Positions 1 to 6,819 of a stretch of 8,849 nucleotides of DNA are shown here, piece after piece. Position 1 is the first letter of the stretch; every line of letters starts with the position of its first letter. The notes below the pieces were generated by a model. It did not search any database and had not been told where the DNA came from. It saw nothing but the letters and a program-made list of their open reading frames with translations. Where the stretch lies: contig URJU01000089.1 in the NCBI GenBank assembly GCA_900548315.1, forward strand, positions 1 through 8,849, read 5' to 3'. Source of the DNA: an uncultured Coprococcus sp. (GTDB lineage Bacteria; Bacillota; Clostridia; Lachnospirales; Lachnospiraceae). The translations under genes were made by a program, and so were the position numbers.

Positions 1-47
1 GAGATTACTACGCGTCTCGTGGGCTCGGAGATGTGTATAAGAGACAG
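1..47. other. Nextera (Tn5) sequencing adapter with i7 index, left end
   Basis: Library artefact, not genome. Bases 1-5 (GAGAT) are the inner end of the Illumina P7 primer, 6-13 (TACTACGC) are an 8-base index (GCGTAGTA on the other strand), 14-47 are the Nextera read-2 adapter, and the last 19 bases (29-47, AGATGTGTATAAGAGACAG) are the Tn5 mosaic end. It is the exact inverted complement of the right end of the window. Genomic sequence begins at 48. Confidence 0.98.
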
Positions 48-1282
48 GGTATATATGATATATTTGTCCCCTTCGTCAGATGGAACATGCTTACAGCACA
101 TTTGTCTATGATCACCTTTACTCCGTAAGAACAGCCAACCCCAAGTACACCGCCTGCCGCTCCGATGACCGCTGCCTCGGCAAGGAACAGAAGTCTCAGC
201 TCATCAATATCGCAGCCGAGAACTTTGAGTATTCCTATCTCATTTACACGGTCAAATACCGAAGTGGTCATGGTATTGCTTATTCCGATCACGGCTACCA
301 CGAGTGCTATTGTTCCTATGCCTCCAAGGAGCAGCTGTATCATCTTCAGATACTTTTGTATGGTGTCAAGGTATTCCTTTGCATTCTCCGTCTGGTATCC
401 CATGTCCTGGAACTTCTTAACAAGAGCATCCACATTGTTGGTGTCGTCCACTGTCACGATCGCCGCAGTGTATATGAACTCCCGGTAGCTATTGCCATTT
501 CCATCCACCGGCTGCCCTTCAAGCTTTCCATCCACGCTCACTCTCTTTAACAGACTCTTCAAATAATCCATATCACAATAAATCGTCTGTGACTTTTCAC
601 TGTAGGTTGAAGTATACACCTCTCCCTCTGTATTGTCTGAATCATCGTCTGAATCGTCATCTGAAGCTTTGTCTGCGCTCTCATCTGCCAGCACACCCGT
701 AAGTTTCAGCTTGACTGTCTTTGCATTCTCATCCCCCCAGCCAAATACCGTATCAAATCGCCTGCCTGTAAGTGAACCAATGCCCTTTTTCTCTTTTTTT
801 TCAAAGCTCGTATAGGTATTCGGATTAAAGAACAATTTTCCTACACTGCTCCCTGCCGCAAAGCCCTTGCCATCTGAGTCTTTTATCACATTTTCGCCAT
901 TTACAAGTTTCCATGTTGAAAGTTCATCGCCAGGAACACCCACAAGATTTCCATAATACTCATATTCCCCATACTTCATAGTGACAGGAACTTCGTATAC
1001 CGAATAACATCCACTCACATTCGAAAATTTCGAGAATGTCTCTATCGTTTTGTCTGTTATCATCCTGTCCTTGTGCTTGCCTCCGGTCTCACTGTATACC
1101 TTTATCTGATTAACACTTCCGCTATCTACGACAGAATCTATCATCTCTTTTTTCACACCGAGTCCTACAGACATCAGCGCAACTACTGAGATAACACCTA
1201 TCATTACTCCCAGAACGGTCAGAAAGGTTCGAATCTTTCTCCTTTTCATATTCATAAGGCACAAATGCCATATCCATCCCAT
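48..1282 (-). CDS. MacB/FtsX-type ABC transporter permease, 3' end missing
   Basis: Membrane subunit of a MacB-type (type VII) ABC transporter. These permeases do not form a classic channel; they couple cytoplasmic ATP hydrolysis to movements outside the membrane. TM1 is at about residues 20-42, followed by a large extracellular domain (about 43-313, MacB_PCD-like), TM2 at 315-338, the ATPase-contacting motif EIGILKVLGC at 348-357, and TM3 at about 364-390. The usual fourth helix is absent because the fragment ends. Residues 1-411 are genuine and Pro412 is fixed by two genomic bases (CCN). Everything after it (CLLYTSPSPRDA) is translated adapter, and the apparent TAG stop at 8-10 lies in the index. 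The ATG at 1282 has GGGGGA upstream with 9-base spacing and gives the usual short cytoplasmic N-terminus before TM1. An acidic run DDDSDDDSDN (208-217) in the extracellular domain is unusual. It lies 80 bases downstream of the CARDB-like gene. The ABC-permease class is secure; the substrate is unknown. Confidence 0.9.
636..667. repeat. 12-base tandem repeat inside the permease gene
   Basis: The plus strand reads TCTGAATCATCG, then TCTGAATCGTCA, then the start of a third copy (TCTGAAGC). The unit is a multiple of three and codes for the Asp/Ser run at residues about 202-217 of the permease. Copy-number slippage here would lengthen or shorten the acidic loop without breaking the frame. Confidence 0.6.
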
Positions 1283-1309
1283 ATATCATCTTCCCCCTGT
1301 ATATTGAAA

Positions 1310-1336
1310 TATCAAGTTTTCATAGAAAACTTGATA
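1310..1336 (-). terminator. AT-rich perfect hairpin between CARDB-like gene and permease
   Basis: The arms 1310-1320 (TATCAAGTTTT) and 1326-1336 (AAAACTTGATA) form an 11-bp perfect stem with a 5-base loop (CATAG). Read on the minus strand it lies 26 bases after the CARDB-like stop codon and is followed by TTTCAATAT, a weak T-rich tail. The permease ribosome binding site comes shortly after. It could be a partial terminator, an mRNA stability element that sets the dose of the last gene, or a protein-binding dyad. The hairpin is seen; the role is inferred. Confidence 0.4.
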
Positions 1337-1362
1337 CATCCATATTAAACACCAGCCACACC

Positions 1363-2295
1363 CTAGAACTCTTCAAGGATTCTCTTCTTTCTCTTATTTC
1401 TTCTAATCGTTCCCGCTATCAGTGCCACTATCAAAATTACAGCTATACACACTGCGATTATGATATTCTTATTTATTTTCGTTGTTGTATCCTTTATCTT
1501 TTCTACATTGTCATACACAGGAGAATTCACAATCACTTTAAACTTTCCTGTCAGCTCTGTCTCATTTCCCTCTTTGTCCTCATATGTAACCACAACATTT
1601 GACAATTCACCCGTCTCACTTGTAGTTGCAGATGCATTCGTCAGGATATCAATGCTTCCACTTTTTCCAGTGTCTATATTTCCTATAAATGTATCATTCT
1701 CCTCCAGATAATTACTCTCCACTCTCACTCTGACATTGTAGAGCATGCCTGCCCCCATATTGTTGACACTGCCTATGACCTCTACAGAATCTCCAAGCAT
1801 AGCATCGTCATCCACATACAGATCAGTGATGGATGCCCTCTGCTCAAGCTTCACCGGAAGATATATCACATCTGTAGCAGAATACGGATTTTCCCATATA
1901 TCATCATATTCATTTACTACACTGAGCTTATAACTCTTTTCCGCAAGCCCGTCAGCAGCCCGGAGTCTGAATGTAAATGTACTCTCCTCGCCATTTGGAA
2001 GTTCTTCAAGGAATCCATTGCCCGCTCCCTCTGCCGGAACAATATCTCCTGTATCGGACGTAACCGATATCTTGAGATTGTCCACATATCTGCTGCCTGT
2101 ATTTTTGATCGTCACCTTAAGGTCAAATGTCTGCCCTGCCACTATCTCCTTCTGAACTATCTGATAATCCACCACCATAACCTTTGGCTGAGATGCCTGC
2201 ACTGTCATGGCAAATGGCTGTATGCACAGACACAATATCACAGCCATCATCAGCGCTGCATATTTTTTTACTATAGTCAATTTACTTTTCATCAT
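1363..2295 (-). CDS. Secreted, C-terminally membrane-anchored protein with two CARDB-like domains
   Basis: This is a 310-residue protein. It has a signal peptide (Lys-rich start, hydrophobic core about 15-27, likely cut after VQA at residue 34) and two beta-rich Ig-like domains of the CARDB/NEW3 type (about 38-147 and 154-257). Each opens with the family pattern of a Gly followed by a strand and an N-x-G turn: AGQTFDLKVTIKNTG and LGDSVEVIGSVNNMG. A linker (258-276) leads to one transmembrane helix (277-296) and a basic cytoplasmic tail (RRNKRKKR). The predicted topology is outside, tethered to the membrane. I start it at the ATG at 2295, nine bases after AGAAGGG; an upstream in-frame extension to 2379 lacks a ribosome binding site and would bury the signal peptide. 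It sits between the ATPase and the MacB-type permease, so it may be an extracellular partner of the transporter, in the place MacA holds in Gram-negatives. That role is inference; the domain call rests on pattern only. Confidence 0.8.
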   Translation of the reverse strand: MMKSKLTIVKKYAALMMAVILCLCIQPFAMTVQASQPKVMVVDYQIVQKEIVAGQTFDLKVTIKNTGSRYVDNLKISVTSDTGDIVPAEGAGNGFLEELPNGEESTFTFRLRAADGLAEKSYKLSVVNEYDDIWENPYSATDVIYLPVKLEQRASITDLYVDDDAMLGDSVEVIGSVNNMGAGMLYNVRVRVESNYLEENDTFIGNIDTGKSGSIDILTNASATTSETGELSNVVVTYEDKEGNETELTGKFKVIVNSPVYDNVEKIKDTTTKINKNIIIAVCIAVILIVALIAGTIRRNKRKKRILEEF

Positions 2296-2349
2296 ATTTA
2301 TCATCCCTTCTATTGAACACCCAACATACAAAATAGCCCTCATTGTATG

Positions 2350-2379
2350 ATTACATTTCGACACAGCATAATTGATCAA
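2350..2379 (-). promoter_or_regulatory. Possible sigma-A promoter for the CARDB-like gene
   Basis: On the minus strand TTGATC (2374-2379) and TGTAAT (2350-2355) are 18 bases apart, matching the -35 at four of six positions and the -10 at five of six. It lies in the 136-base gap after the ATPase, the longest gap in the transporter part, and would give a leader of about 50 bases. If real, the CARDB-like gene and the last permease can be expressed apart from the ATPase. The match is modest and the region AT-rich. Confidence 0.3.
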
Positions 2380-2431
2380 CGATGTCTAGTGCCATGTCTC
2401 TTTTTGTTCTGTGCCAGTTTTTCAGTGCGTC

Positions 2432-3097
2432 TTATTCCACGATCTTTCCATCAGCTATCTTTATTATCCTGTCTGCCTCCCTCGCAAGGTCAATGTTGTG
2501 TGTTATGAGCACCAGTGTCTGATTCAGCTTCTTCACAGAATCCTGGAGCAATGTCAGAACCTCATTTCCATTCTTTGAATCCAGCGCTCCTGTAGGCTCA
2601 TCTGCCAGCACCAATGCCGGTCTGTTGGCAAGTGCCCTTGCTATTGCCGCCCTCTGCTGCTGCCCACCGGAGAGCTGATTTGGCAGATACTTTTTTCTGT
2701 CCTTAAGCCCCAGCATCTCTATAATGTGGTCTATATAATCTCTGTCCGGTTTTCTGTGATCAAGGAGTATCGGCATTCTTATATTCTCCTCCACCGTCAG
2801 AACCGGGATCAGATGATAAGCCTGAAATACAAATCCTATCTTTCTCCGCCTGAACACCGACATTTCCTCATCGTTAAGTCTCGTTATATCCTTGCCGTCT
2901 ATGATGACATTTCCACTGTTAGGAGTATCCACTCCTCCCATAACATGCAGCATGGTAGATTTGCCGGAGCCTGACGCACCAACTATAGCAACTGTCTCTC
3001 CCTTTTCTATGGAAAGGCTCACATCATCGAGTCCCCATACTCTCGTGTCACCCTCACCGTATATTTTTGTGACATGCTCCATCTTTACTATCTCCAT
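2432..3097 (-). CDS. ABC transporter ATP-binding protein, MacB/LolD (FtsX-linked) type
   Basis: Cytoplasmic ATPase that powers an FtsX-type permease. All nucleotide-binding elements are intact (numbered from the chosen start, 221 residues): Walker A GASGSGKST 40-48, Q-loop Gln92, signature LSGGQ 142-146 followed by QQRAAIARAL, Walker B LVLADE 162-167 with catalytic Glu167, D-loop GALDS 170-174, and switch His200. Length and the ADEPTGALDS and THNIDLA sequences are typical of the LolD/MacB/YtrE group. The ATG at 3097 lies 9-10 bases after AGGAGGA. The ATG three codons upstream (3106) touches the Shine-Dalgarno and is less likely. It lies 111 bases downstream of the large permease with no convincing terminator between, so co-transcription is likely. 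It is the only ATPase in the window and may serve both permeases. Confidence 0.95.
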   Translation of the reverse strand: MEIVKMEHVTKIYGEGDTRVWGLDDVSLSIEKGETVAIVGASGSGKSTMLHVMGGVDTPNSGNVIIDGKDITRLNDEEMSVFRRRKIGFVFQAYHLIPVLTVEENIRMPILLDHRKPDRDYIDHIIEMLGLKDRKKYLPNQLSGGQQQRAAIARALANRPALVLADEPTGALDSKNGNEVLTLLQDSVKKLNQTLVLITHNIDLAREADRIIKIADGKIVE

Positions 3098-3208
3098 GTG
3101 ATACATTCCTCCTATCTTCCATATCTATCTTGTGTATTACCAACTCTTGTGTTTGTACACTTTCTGTTTCATGTTATCTTTGATTTAAAGTTAATCTAAG
3201 CGCATCTC

Positions 3209-5587
3209 CTACTCCTCAAGTGTCAGATCTTCCGCCATACTCTTCGGAAGTTTTCTAAGCGGCAAATATATACTTCCAAACACCAGTATGACCGACAGAA
3301 GTATCCCTGCTGCTATCGCCAACACAGATGGTGTAAATCTCATCGGAATTACAAGTTTTAAGAAACTGTATTCACCAAAATATATCGCCGTGCCTGTCAC
3401 TATTCCTATCACATCTGCAAGTGCTACCGCCATGATTCCCTCAAGCATAATCGTCTTTAAGAGTATTTTTCTCGACATTCCTATGACCCTCAGCTGCGCA
3501 AATTCCTTCCGTCTCATATGAAGATTGCCCGCTGTTGCATTTATGATGTTTACTGCGCCAAGTGCAAACACAAGAGCAGCTATCATCAGGATCACTCTGT
3601 TAATACTCTTAAAGCCCTTGATCATAATCATACTGTCAAAATACATATTCATCTCATAAATACCGTCTTCTGTATAAATGTCTGACTGTATATCGACGAT
3701 CTCTCCATTGGTTATCTTATTCGAATCAATCTGATATTCCATTCCGGATATTTGATTTTCTGTATACCCGGTCTCAGCAAAATAATTGTCCAGAGTTGTG
3801 TATACCTGTAATCCTTCATCCCCGATAACCTTATCACCCATATCAAGGATTCCCTCCACCGTGTATGTGTGACAGCGGCCTTCCGCCACAAGCCTGTTAT
3901 ACACGTCATTTGCTATATGCATTCTTTTTTCAGTTCCCCGATCAGCCTTATCGCAGCCATTTACTGCATTATCGGCATCTTCCACAGCCTTCTGAGTCTC
4001 CGAAAACAGAAGTGCCGTATCTACTATCGATATGGTATCTCCAACCTTATAATCATTCATCAGCAGATGATTCAGAGTTTCATATGTGATATCTCCATTC
4101 CACAGTTCGTTATCATGCTCTGCACTTCCACCTGCCACCACCAGTATTCCACGGTCGCTCAAATCCACTGTGCCATCCGTCAGATATTGGTTCAAATCTG
4201 TGAGGTCATCTTTATTGAATCCCCTGAATCTGATCGCCGACAGTGAAGTCTGCGCGGTCACTGACGATAGATCCTTTTCATATCTTTTTTTCGTAGAGCT
4301 GAGTACTTCGCCGTACATAGTTTTGTTCAGATAATCTTCCGTGAATCTTGAATACAGCTCCTCCGCATCAGGCACATATGCATTTGTCTCATACACCTTT
4401 CTTGCAGATATGACATTTCTGCTGTCTGCAATCCTCCTCATGTGTTCTGCATCCGGAAGTCCTGCCTCCACGGTATCAATGTCCTGAAACTGCGAAGGCA
4501 GGTCATATACGGACAGCTGGTATGGTCCGTATTTGCTGTCTAAATAATCAACAGCATTATCCAGTGTTCCCGCCACACTCATCACTGCTACAAGCGCTGC
4601 TATACTTACCGAAAGAGAAGCAACCGTCTTTTCGAATCTCCCTTGGTTTCTGAGTACGCTTTTTCTTGCGTATTCGCCTTCCATTCCAAAGATCCTGCCC
4701 ATAAGCCCTCTGCCCCGATCCTTTATCCGGCCGGCTTTTATCCTGAACTGTCCTCTGACAGCACTTATAGGTGTCATGCTCACAATGACCTTACAGTTAT
4801 CTCTCATAACAAAATACAGATCTCCAAGATAACAGATGAGCACAGGGATAACCGGCACCAGATGATATCCGGCACTGACTCCTGTAAACACTCCAATTAC
4901 AATGGTGATCAGTCCCCCCAGTATAATCCCTATAAGTATTCCAATACACTCAAGCAATGCTCCCATTAGATATACTATTCTCTTGAGCTGTCCCTTTGTT
5001 GCTCCGATACATCTGAGTATTCCATAATCCTTTATCTGCTCCATCATAAACATCTGTACAGTGTTTCTGATGATCCCAACTGCAAATATGGCAAATATGT
5101 ATGCTATGAGAAGTATTGTCCACAAAATCACCATGAGAATGGAGTCATCTGTCGTTCCGTCCTGAAAATACAGCAGCGCCAGGTCATCGTTCAGCTCCGC
5201 ATTTATATCATATTTTTCTGCTATCACTTTCATATTGTGTTCCATGCGGTATGGATTATTTCCTGTAGCGTATACAGCATTCTTATACAGCACCTTGTCT
5301 GGTGAATCCCCACGCCAATCAGTATATTCATATCTGCCTATATATGCCTTCTCTATCATCTCGTCAGCAGCTATCTGCTCTGCCTGTGACCTGCTCTCCG
5401 CCATCAACACAAACTCATAATCTCTGTCTTTGCGCTCTTCATCCCGGGCATGAAGGAGATAAGAATACGCAATATTAAGTCCACCATATAATACTATCAC
5501 CGTGATCACCACACCTATGATAGTGATAAGACTTCTTCCCCTGTTCGCCTTCAGATATTTTTTTGCCAGATCTTTATAATCCCCCAC
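3209..5587 (-). CDS. Large two-unit FtsX-type ABC transporter permease
   Basis: This is a 792-residue membrane protein made of two FtsX units. Numbering from the GTG start: TM1 about 19-44, extracellular domain about 45-149, TM2 150-173, TM3 205-237, TM4 242-260, a cytoplasmic linker with TPISAVRGQ near 272-280, TM5 321-340, a very large extracellular domain of about 320 residues (341-660), TM6 664-685, TM7 712-736 and TM8 754-776. Both units keep the motif that follows TM2/TM6 and docks on the ATPase: GILRCIGATKGQL (about 189-201) and QLRVIGMSRKILL (about 698-710). I prefer the GTG at 5587, six bases after GGGAGGA; the upstream ATG at 5617 lacks a Shine-Dalgarno and itself contains that site. 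The paired ATPase follows 111 bases later. This architecture occurs in Firmicute transporters for peptide resistance or for envelope lipids and proteins. It is not the 10-helix BceB layout. Substrate unknown. Confidence 0.92.
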   Translation of the reverse strand: MGDYKDLAKKYLKANRGRSLITIIGVVITVIVLYGGLNIAYSYLLHARDEERKDRDYEFVLMAESRSQAEQIAADEMIEKAYIGRYEYTDWRGDSPDKVLYKNAVYATGNNPYRMEHNMKVIAEKYDINAELNDDLALLYFQDGTTDDSILMVILWTILLIAYIFAIFAVGIIRNTVQMFMMEQIKDYGILRCIGATKGQLKRIVYLMGALLECIGILIGIILGGLITIVIGVFTGVSAGYHLVPVIPVLICYLGDLYFVMRDNCKVIVSMTPISAVRGQFRIKAGRIKDRGRGLMGRIFGMEGEYARKSVLRNQGRFEKTVASLSVSIAALVAVMSVAGTLDNAVDYLDSKYGPYQLSVYDLPSQFQDIDTVEAGLPDAEHMRRIADSRNVISARKVYETNAYVPDAEELYSRFTEDYLNKTMYGEVLSSTKKRYEKDLSSVTAQTSLSAIRFRGFNKDDLTDLNQYLTDGTVDLSDRGILVVAGGSAEHDNELWNGDITYETLNHLLMNDYKVGDTISIVDTALLFSETQKAVEDADNAVNGCDKADRGTEKRMHIANDVYNRLVAEGRCHTYTVEGILDMGDKVIGDEGLQVYTTLDNYFAETGYTENQISGMEYQIDSNKITNGEIVDIQSDIYTEDGIYEMNMYFDSMIMIKGFKSINRVILMIAALVFALGAVNIINATAGNLHMRRKEFAQLRVIGMSRKILLKTIMLEGIMAVALADVIGIVTGTAIYFGEYSFLKLVIPMRFTPSVLAIAAGILLSVILVFGSIYLPLRKLPKSMAEDLTLEE

Positions 5588-5619
5588 TTCAGTTCCTCCC
5601 TGTATAAGTCCTGCCATAC

Positions 5620-5645
5620 AAAAAAGATGGCATGCATCATCTCTT
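5620..5645 (-). terminator. Hairpin with T run in the leader of the large permease
   Basis: On the minus strand AAGAGATG (5645-5638) can pair with CATCTTTT (5629-5622) over an 8-base loop, with one G-U wobble, and the T run TTTTTT occupies 5625-5620. It ends 32 bases before the GTG start. It could be a weak terminator of the regulator-kinase transcript or an attenuator of permease expression. The stem is short and the T run is partly inside it. Confidence 0.3.
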
Positions 5646-5689
5646 CATTCAATAATGATACTTTACCATCTCTTTCTTACTTTTCAGTG

Positions 5690-5718
5690 ACTATATGATT
5701 TTCTTTTCTTACAGTTTA
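5690..5718 (-). promoter_or_regulatory. Possible regulated promoter of the large permease
   Basis: The minus strand has TATAGT (5695-5690, five of six matches to the -10) and, exactly 17 bases upstream, TAAACT (5718-5713), which matches the -35 at only three of six positions. A good -10 with a poor -35 is what an activator-dependent promoter looks like, and the poor -35 is the spacer of the dyad at 5704-5727. Suggestive only. Confidence 0.3.
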
Positions 5719-5727
5719 GTAAGATAA
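5704..5727. promoter_or_regulatory. Operator-like dyad upstream of the permease
   Basis: The arms TTTTCTTAC (5704-5712) and GTAAGATAA (5719-5727) are inverted copies at eight of nine positions, with six perfect innermost pairs (TCTTAC/GTAAGA) around a 6-base spacer. The core TTTCTTAC (5705-5712) recurs directly at 5673-5680, 32 bases away, about three helical turns. It lies between the kinase and the permease, the natural place for the window's OmpR-type regulator to bind. Binding is inferred. Confidence 0.35.
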
Positions 5728-5737
5728 CACCATTTCC

Positions 5738-5768
5738 GGGGACGGAGGTACCTGACCCCTCCGTCCCC
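5738..5768. repeat. REP-like GC-rich hairpin after the kinase gene
   Basis: GGGGACGGAGG (5738-5748) and CCTCCGTCCCC (5758-5768) form a perfect 11-bp stem with a 9-base loop. It lies 13 bases past the kinase stop codon, is far more GC-rich than its surroundings, and has no T run on either strand, so it is not a standard intrinsic terminator. The GGGGACGG...CCGTCCCC ends resemble dispersed palindromes (REP elements mobilised by RAYT-type Y1 transposases) that I know from clostridial genomes. It could also protect the 3' end of the regulator-kinase mRNA. The hairpin is certain; the family assignment is from memory. Confidence 0.6.
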
Positions 5769-5781
5769 ACAGGTCATTATA

Positions 5782-6816
5782 TTATATATGTACAAATGTT
5801 ATCTCAAAACATGTATACTCGTTCAACACGCTCTTGACTGTTATTCTTCCACCCATTCCCTCGACAATGGATTTTGTGAGGGAAAGTCCTATTCCCACAC
5901 TGTTCGGATTGACCTCCTGGTTTACTCTGTAAAACCTTTTAAATATATTTGGAAGTTCGTCCTCCGGAATTCCCATTCCATGATCCATGACATATATTCT
6001 CGCAAACAGATCATTCTGTTCCACACTGAGATCGATCTCCGTCCCATTTTCAGAATAGTCCGAAGCATTCTTGAGCAGATTGATAATTGCCTCTGTCAGC
6101 CAGTCTCCGTCACAGTCCAGCTTTATGTTACTATCACACTTTATGACAACCTTCTGCTCTCTCTTGTCTGTCAGATATCTCACACCATCCGCAGCCTGTG
6201 CACAGATGACCTCCATATTCCAGCTCTGTTTCTGAAATTCTATCGCTCCTGCCTCAATGCGTGCAAGCTTAAGCAGTGACAGCACCATCCACTCCATCCT
6301 TGAAAGCTGATTCCGAGCCTCTGTAAGCACCTGTCTTTTCCTATCAGGATCTGTAACCTTATCATCCAGCAACATATCCACGAATATATTGAGTGAGGCA
6401 AGCGGGGTCTTAAGCTGGTGCGATATATCTGATATTATATCTCTGAGAAGTATTTTCTCTGAAAGCTCCTTTTCCCTGCTCTCCCGCAAAAAAGACACCA
6501 TCTTATAAAAATTCGTATATAATATTCCAATGGTTCCCTGCCTGAATTCTTCCTCAGTAACAATATCAGTAGAATCCATCACCTTCACCATCTTTTCAGA
6601 TATATTCTCAACCTCACTGTACACTTCATCTATGCGCCTGTAACCTGCTATGCCTGATATCACCAGCGCAGCCGCTATCATCACTGTAGATATGACCGTA
6701 TATAGTACATTTCCGCCAAATGCAATATACAGCCACACAGCAAGTATCACAAGTGATACAAGACCTATCCATACAAAGCTGTATATATATTTCTTTCTCT
6801 CATACGAACTCTTCAT
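5782..6816 (-). CDS. Sensor histidine kinase with short extracellular loop
   Basis: Membrane kinase of a two-component system, 344 residues. Two N-terminal helices (about 12-32 and 37-57) are separated by only a few residues (around FGGN), so there is no extracellular sensor domain. A linker (58-125) precedes the dimerisation/phosphoacceptor segment DISHQLKTPLAS with His133. The ATPase domain follows with N-box NLLKNA (246-251), G1 box DHGMGIP (278-284), F-box FKRFYR (292-297) and G2 box GIGLSL (308-313). All catalytic motifs are present. Such kinases are called intramembrane-sensing and often depend on a transporter or membrane partner for their signal. The ATG at 6816 comes 3 bases after the regulator stop codon, with GACAGGGG of the regulator gene as ribosome binding site, so the two are translationally linked. 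The ABC permease downstream fits a transporter-linked sensor, but it is not the BceB type. Confidence 0.95.
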   Translation of the reverse strand: MKSSYERKKYIYSFVWIGLVSLVILAVWLYIAFGGNVLYTVISTVMIAAALVISGIAGYRRIDEVYSEVENISEKMVKVMDSTDIVTEEEFRQGTIGILYTNFYKMVSFLRESREKELSEKILLRDIISDISHQLKTPLASLNIFVDMLLDDKVTDPDRKRQVLTEARNQLSRMEWMVLSLLKLARIEAGAIEFQKQSWNMEVICAQAADGVRYLTDKREQKVVIKCDSNIKLDCDGDWLTEAIINLLKNASDYSENGTEIDLSVEQNDLFARIYVMDHGMGIPEDELPNIFKRFYRVNQEVNPNSVGIGLSLTKSIVEGMGGRITVKSVLNEYTCFEITFVHI

Positions 6817-6819
6817 CTG

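Noticed and set aside
80..550. Plus-strand open frames opposite the permease gene (also 633-815, 3869-4246, 4643-4969, 5788-6279 and 7813-8160)
   Set aside because: They lie wholly antisense to well-supported genes, lack convincing ribosome binding sites, and their translations show no recognisable domain; they are shadows of the minus-strand genes.
3098..3208. Separate promoter or terminator between the large permease and the ATPase
   Set aside because: Apart from the ATPase Shine-Dalgarno (AGGAGGA), only AT-rich sequence was seen, with no good hexamer pair and no stable hairpin.
3712..3909. Minus-strand 65-residue frame within the large permease (also 7957-8145 and 8266-8451 in the lipoprotein)
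   Set aside because: They are out-of-frame overlaps inside strongly supported genes, without start signals.
5738..5768. Ordinary intrinsic terminator after the kinase
   Set aside because: There is no T run on the 3' side on either strand; GGAAATGG follows on the minus strand.
3209..6816. Classic Bce-type peptide-sensing and resistance module
   Set aside because: The short-loop kinase and the ABC genes fit loosely, but the permease has two FtsX units of four helices each with a loop of about 320 residues, not the 10-helix BceB layout, and the order and extra CARDB-like and MacB-type genes differ.
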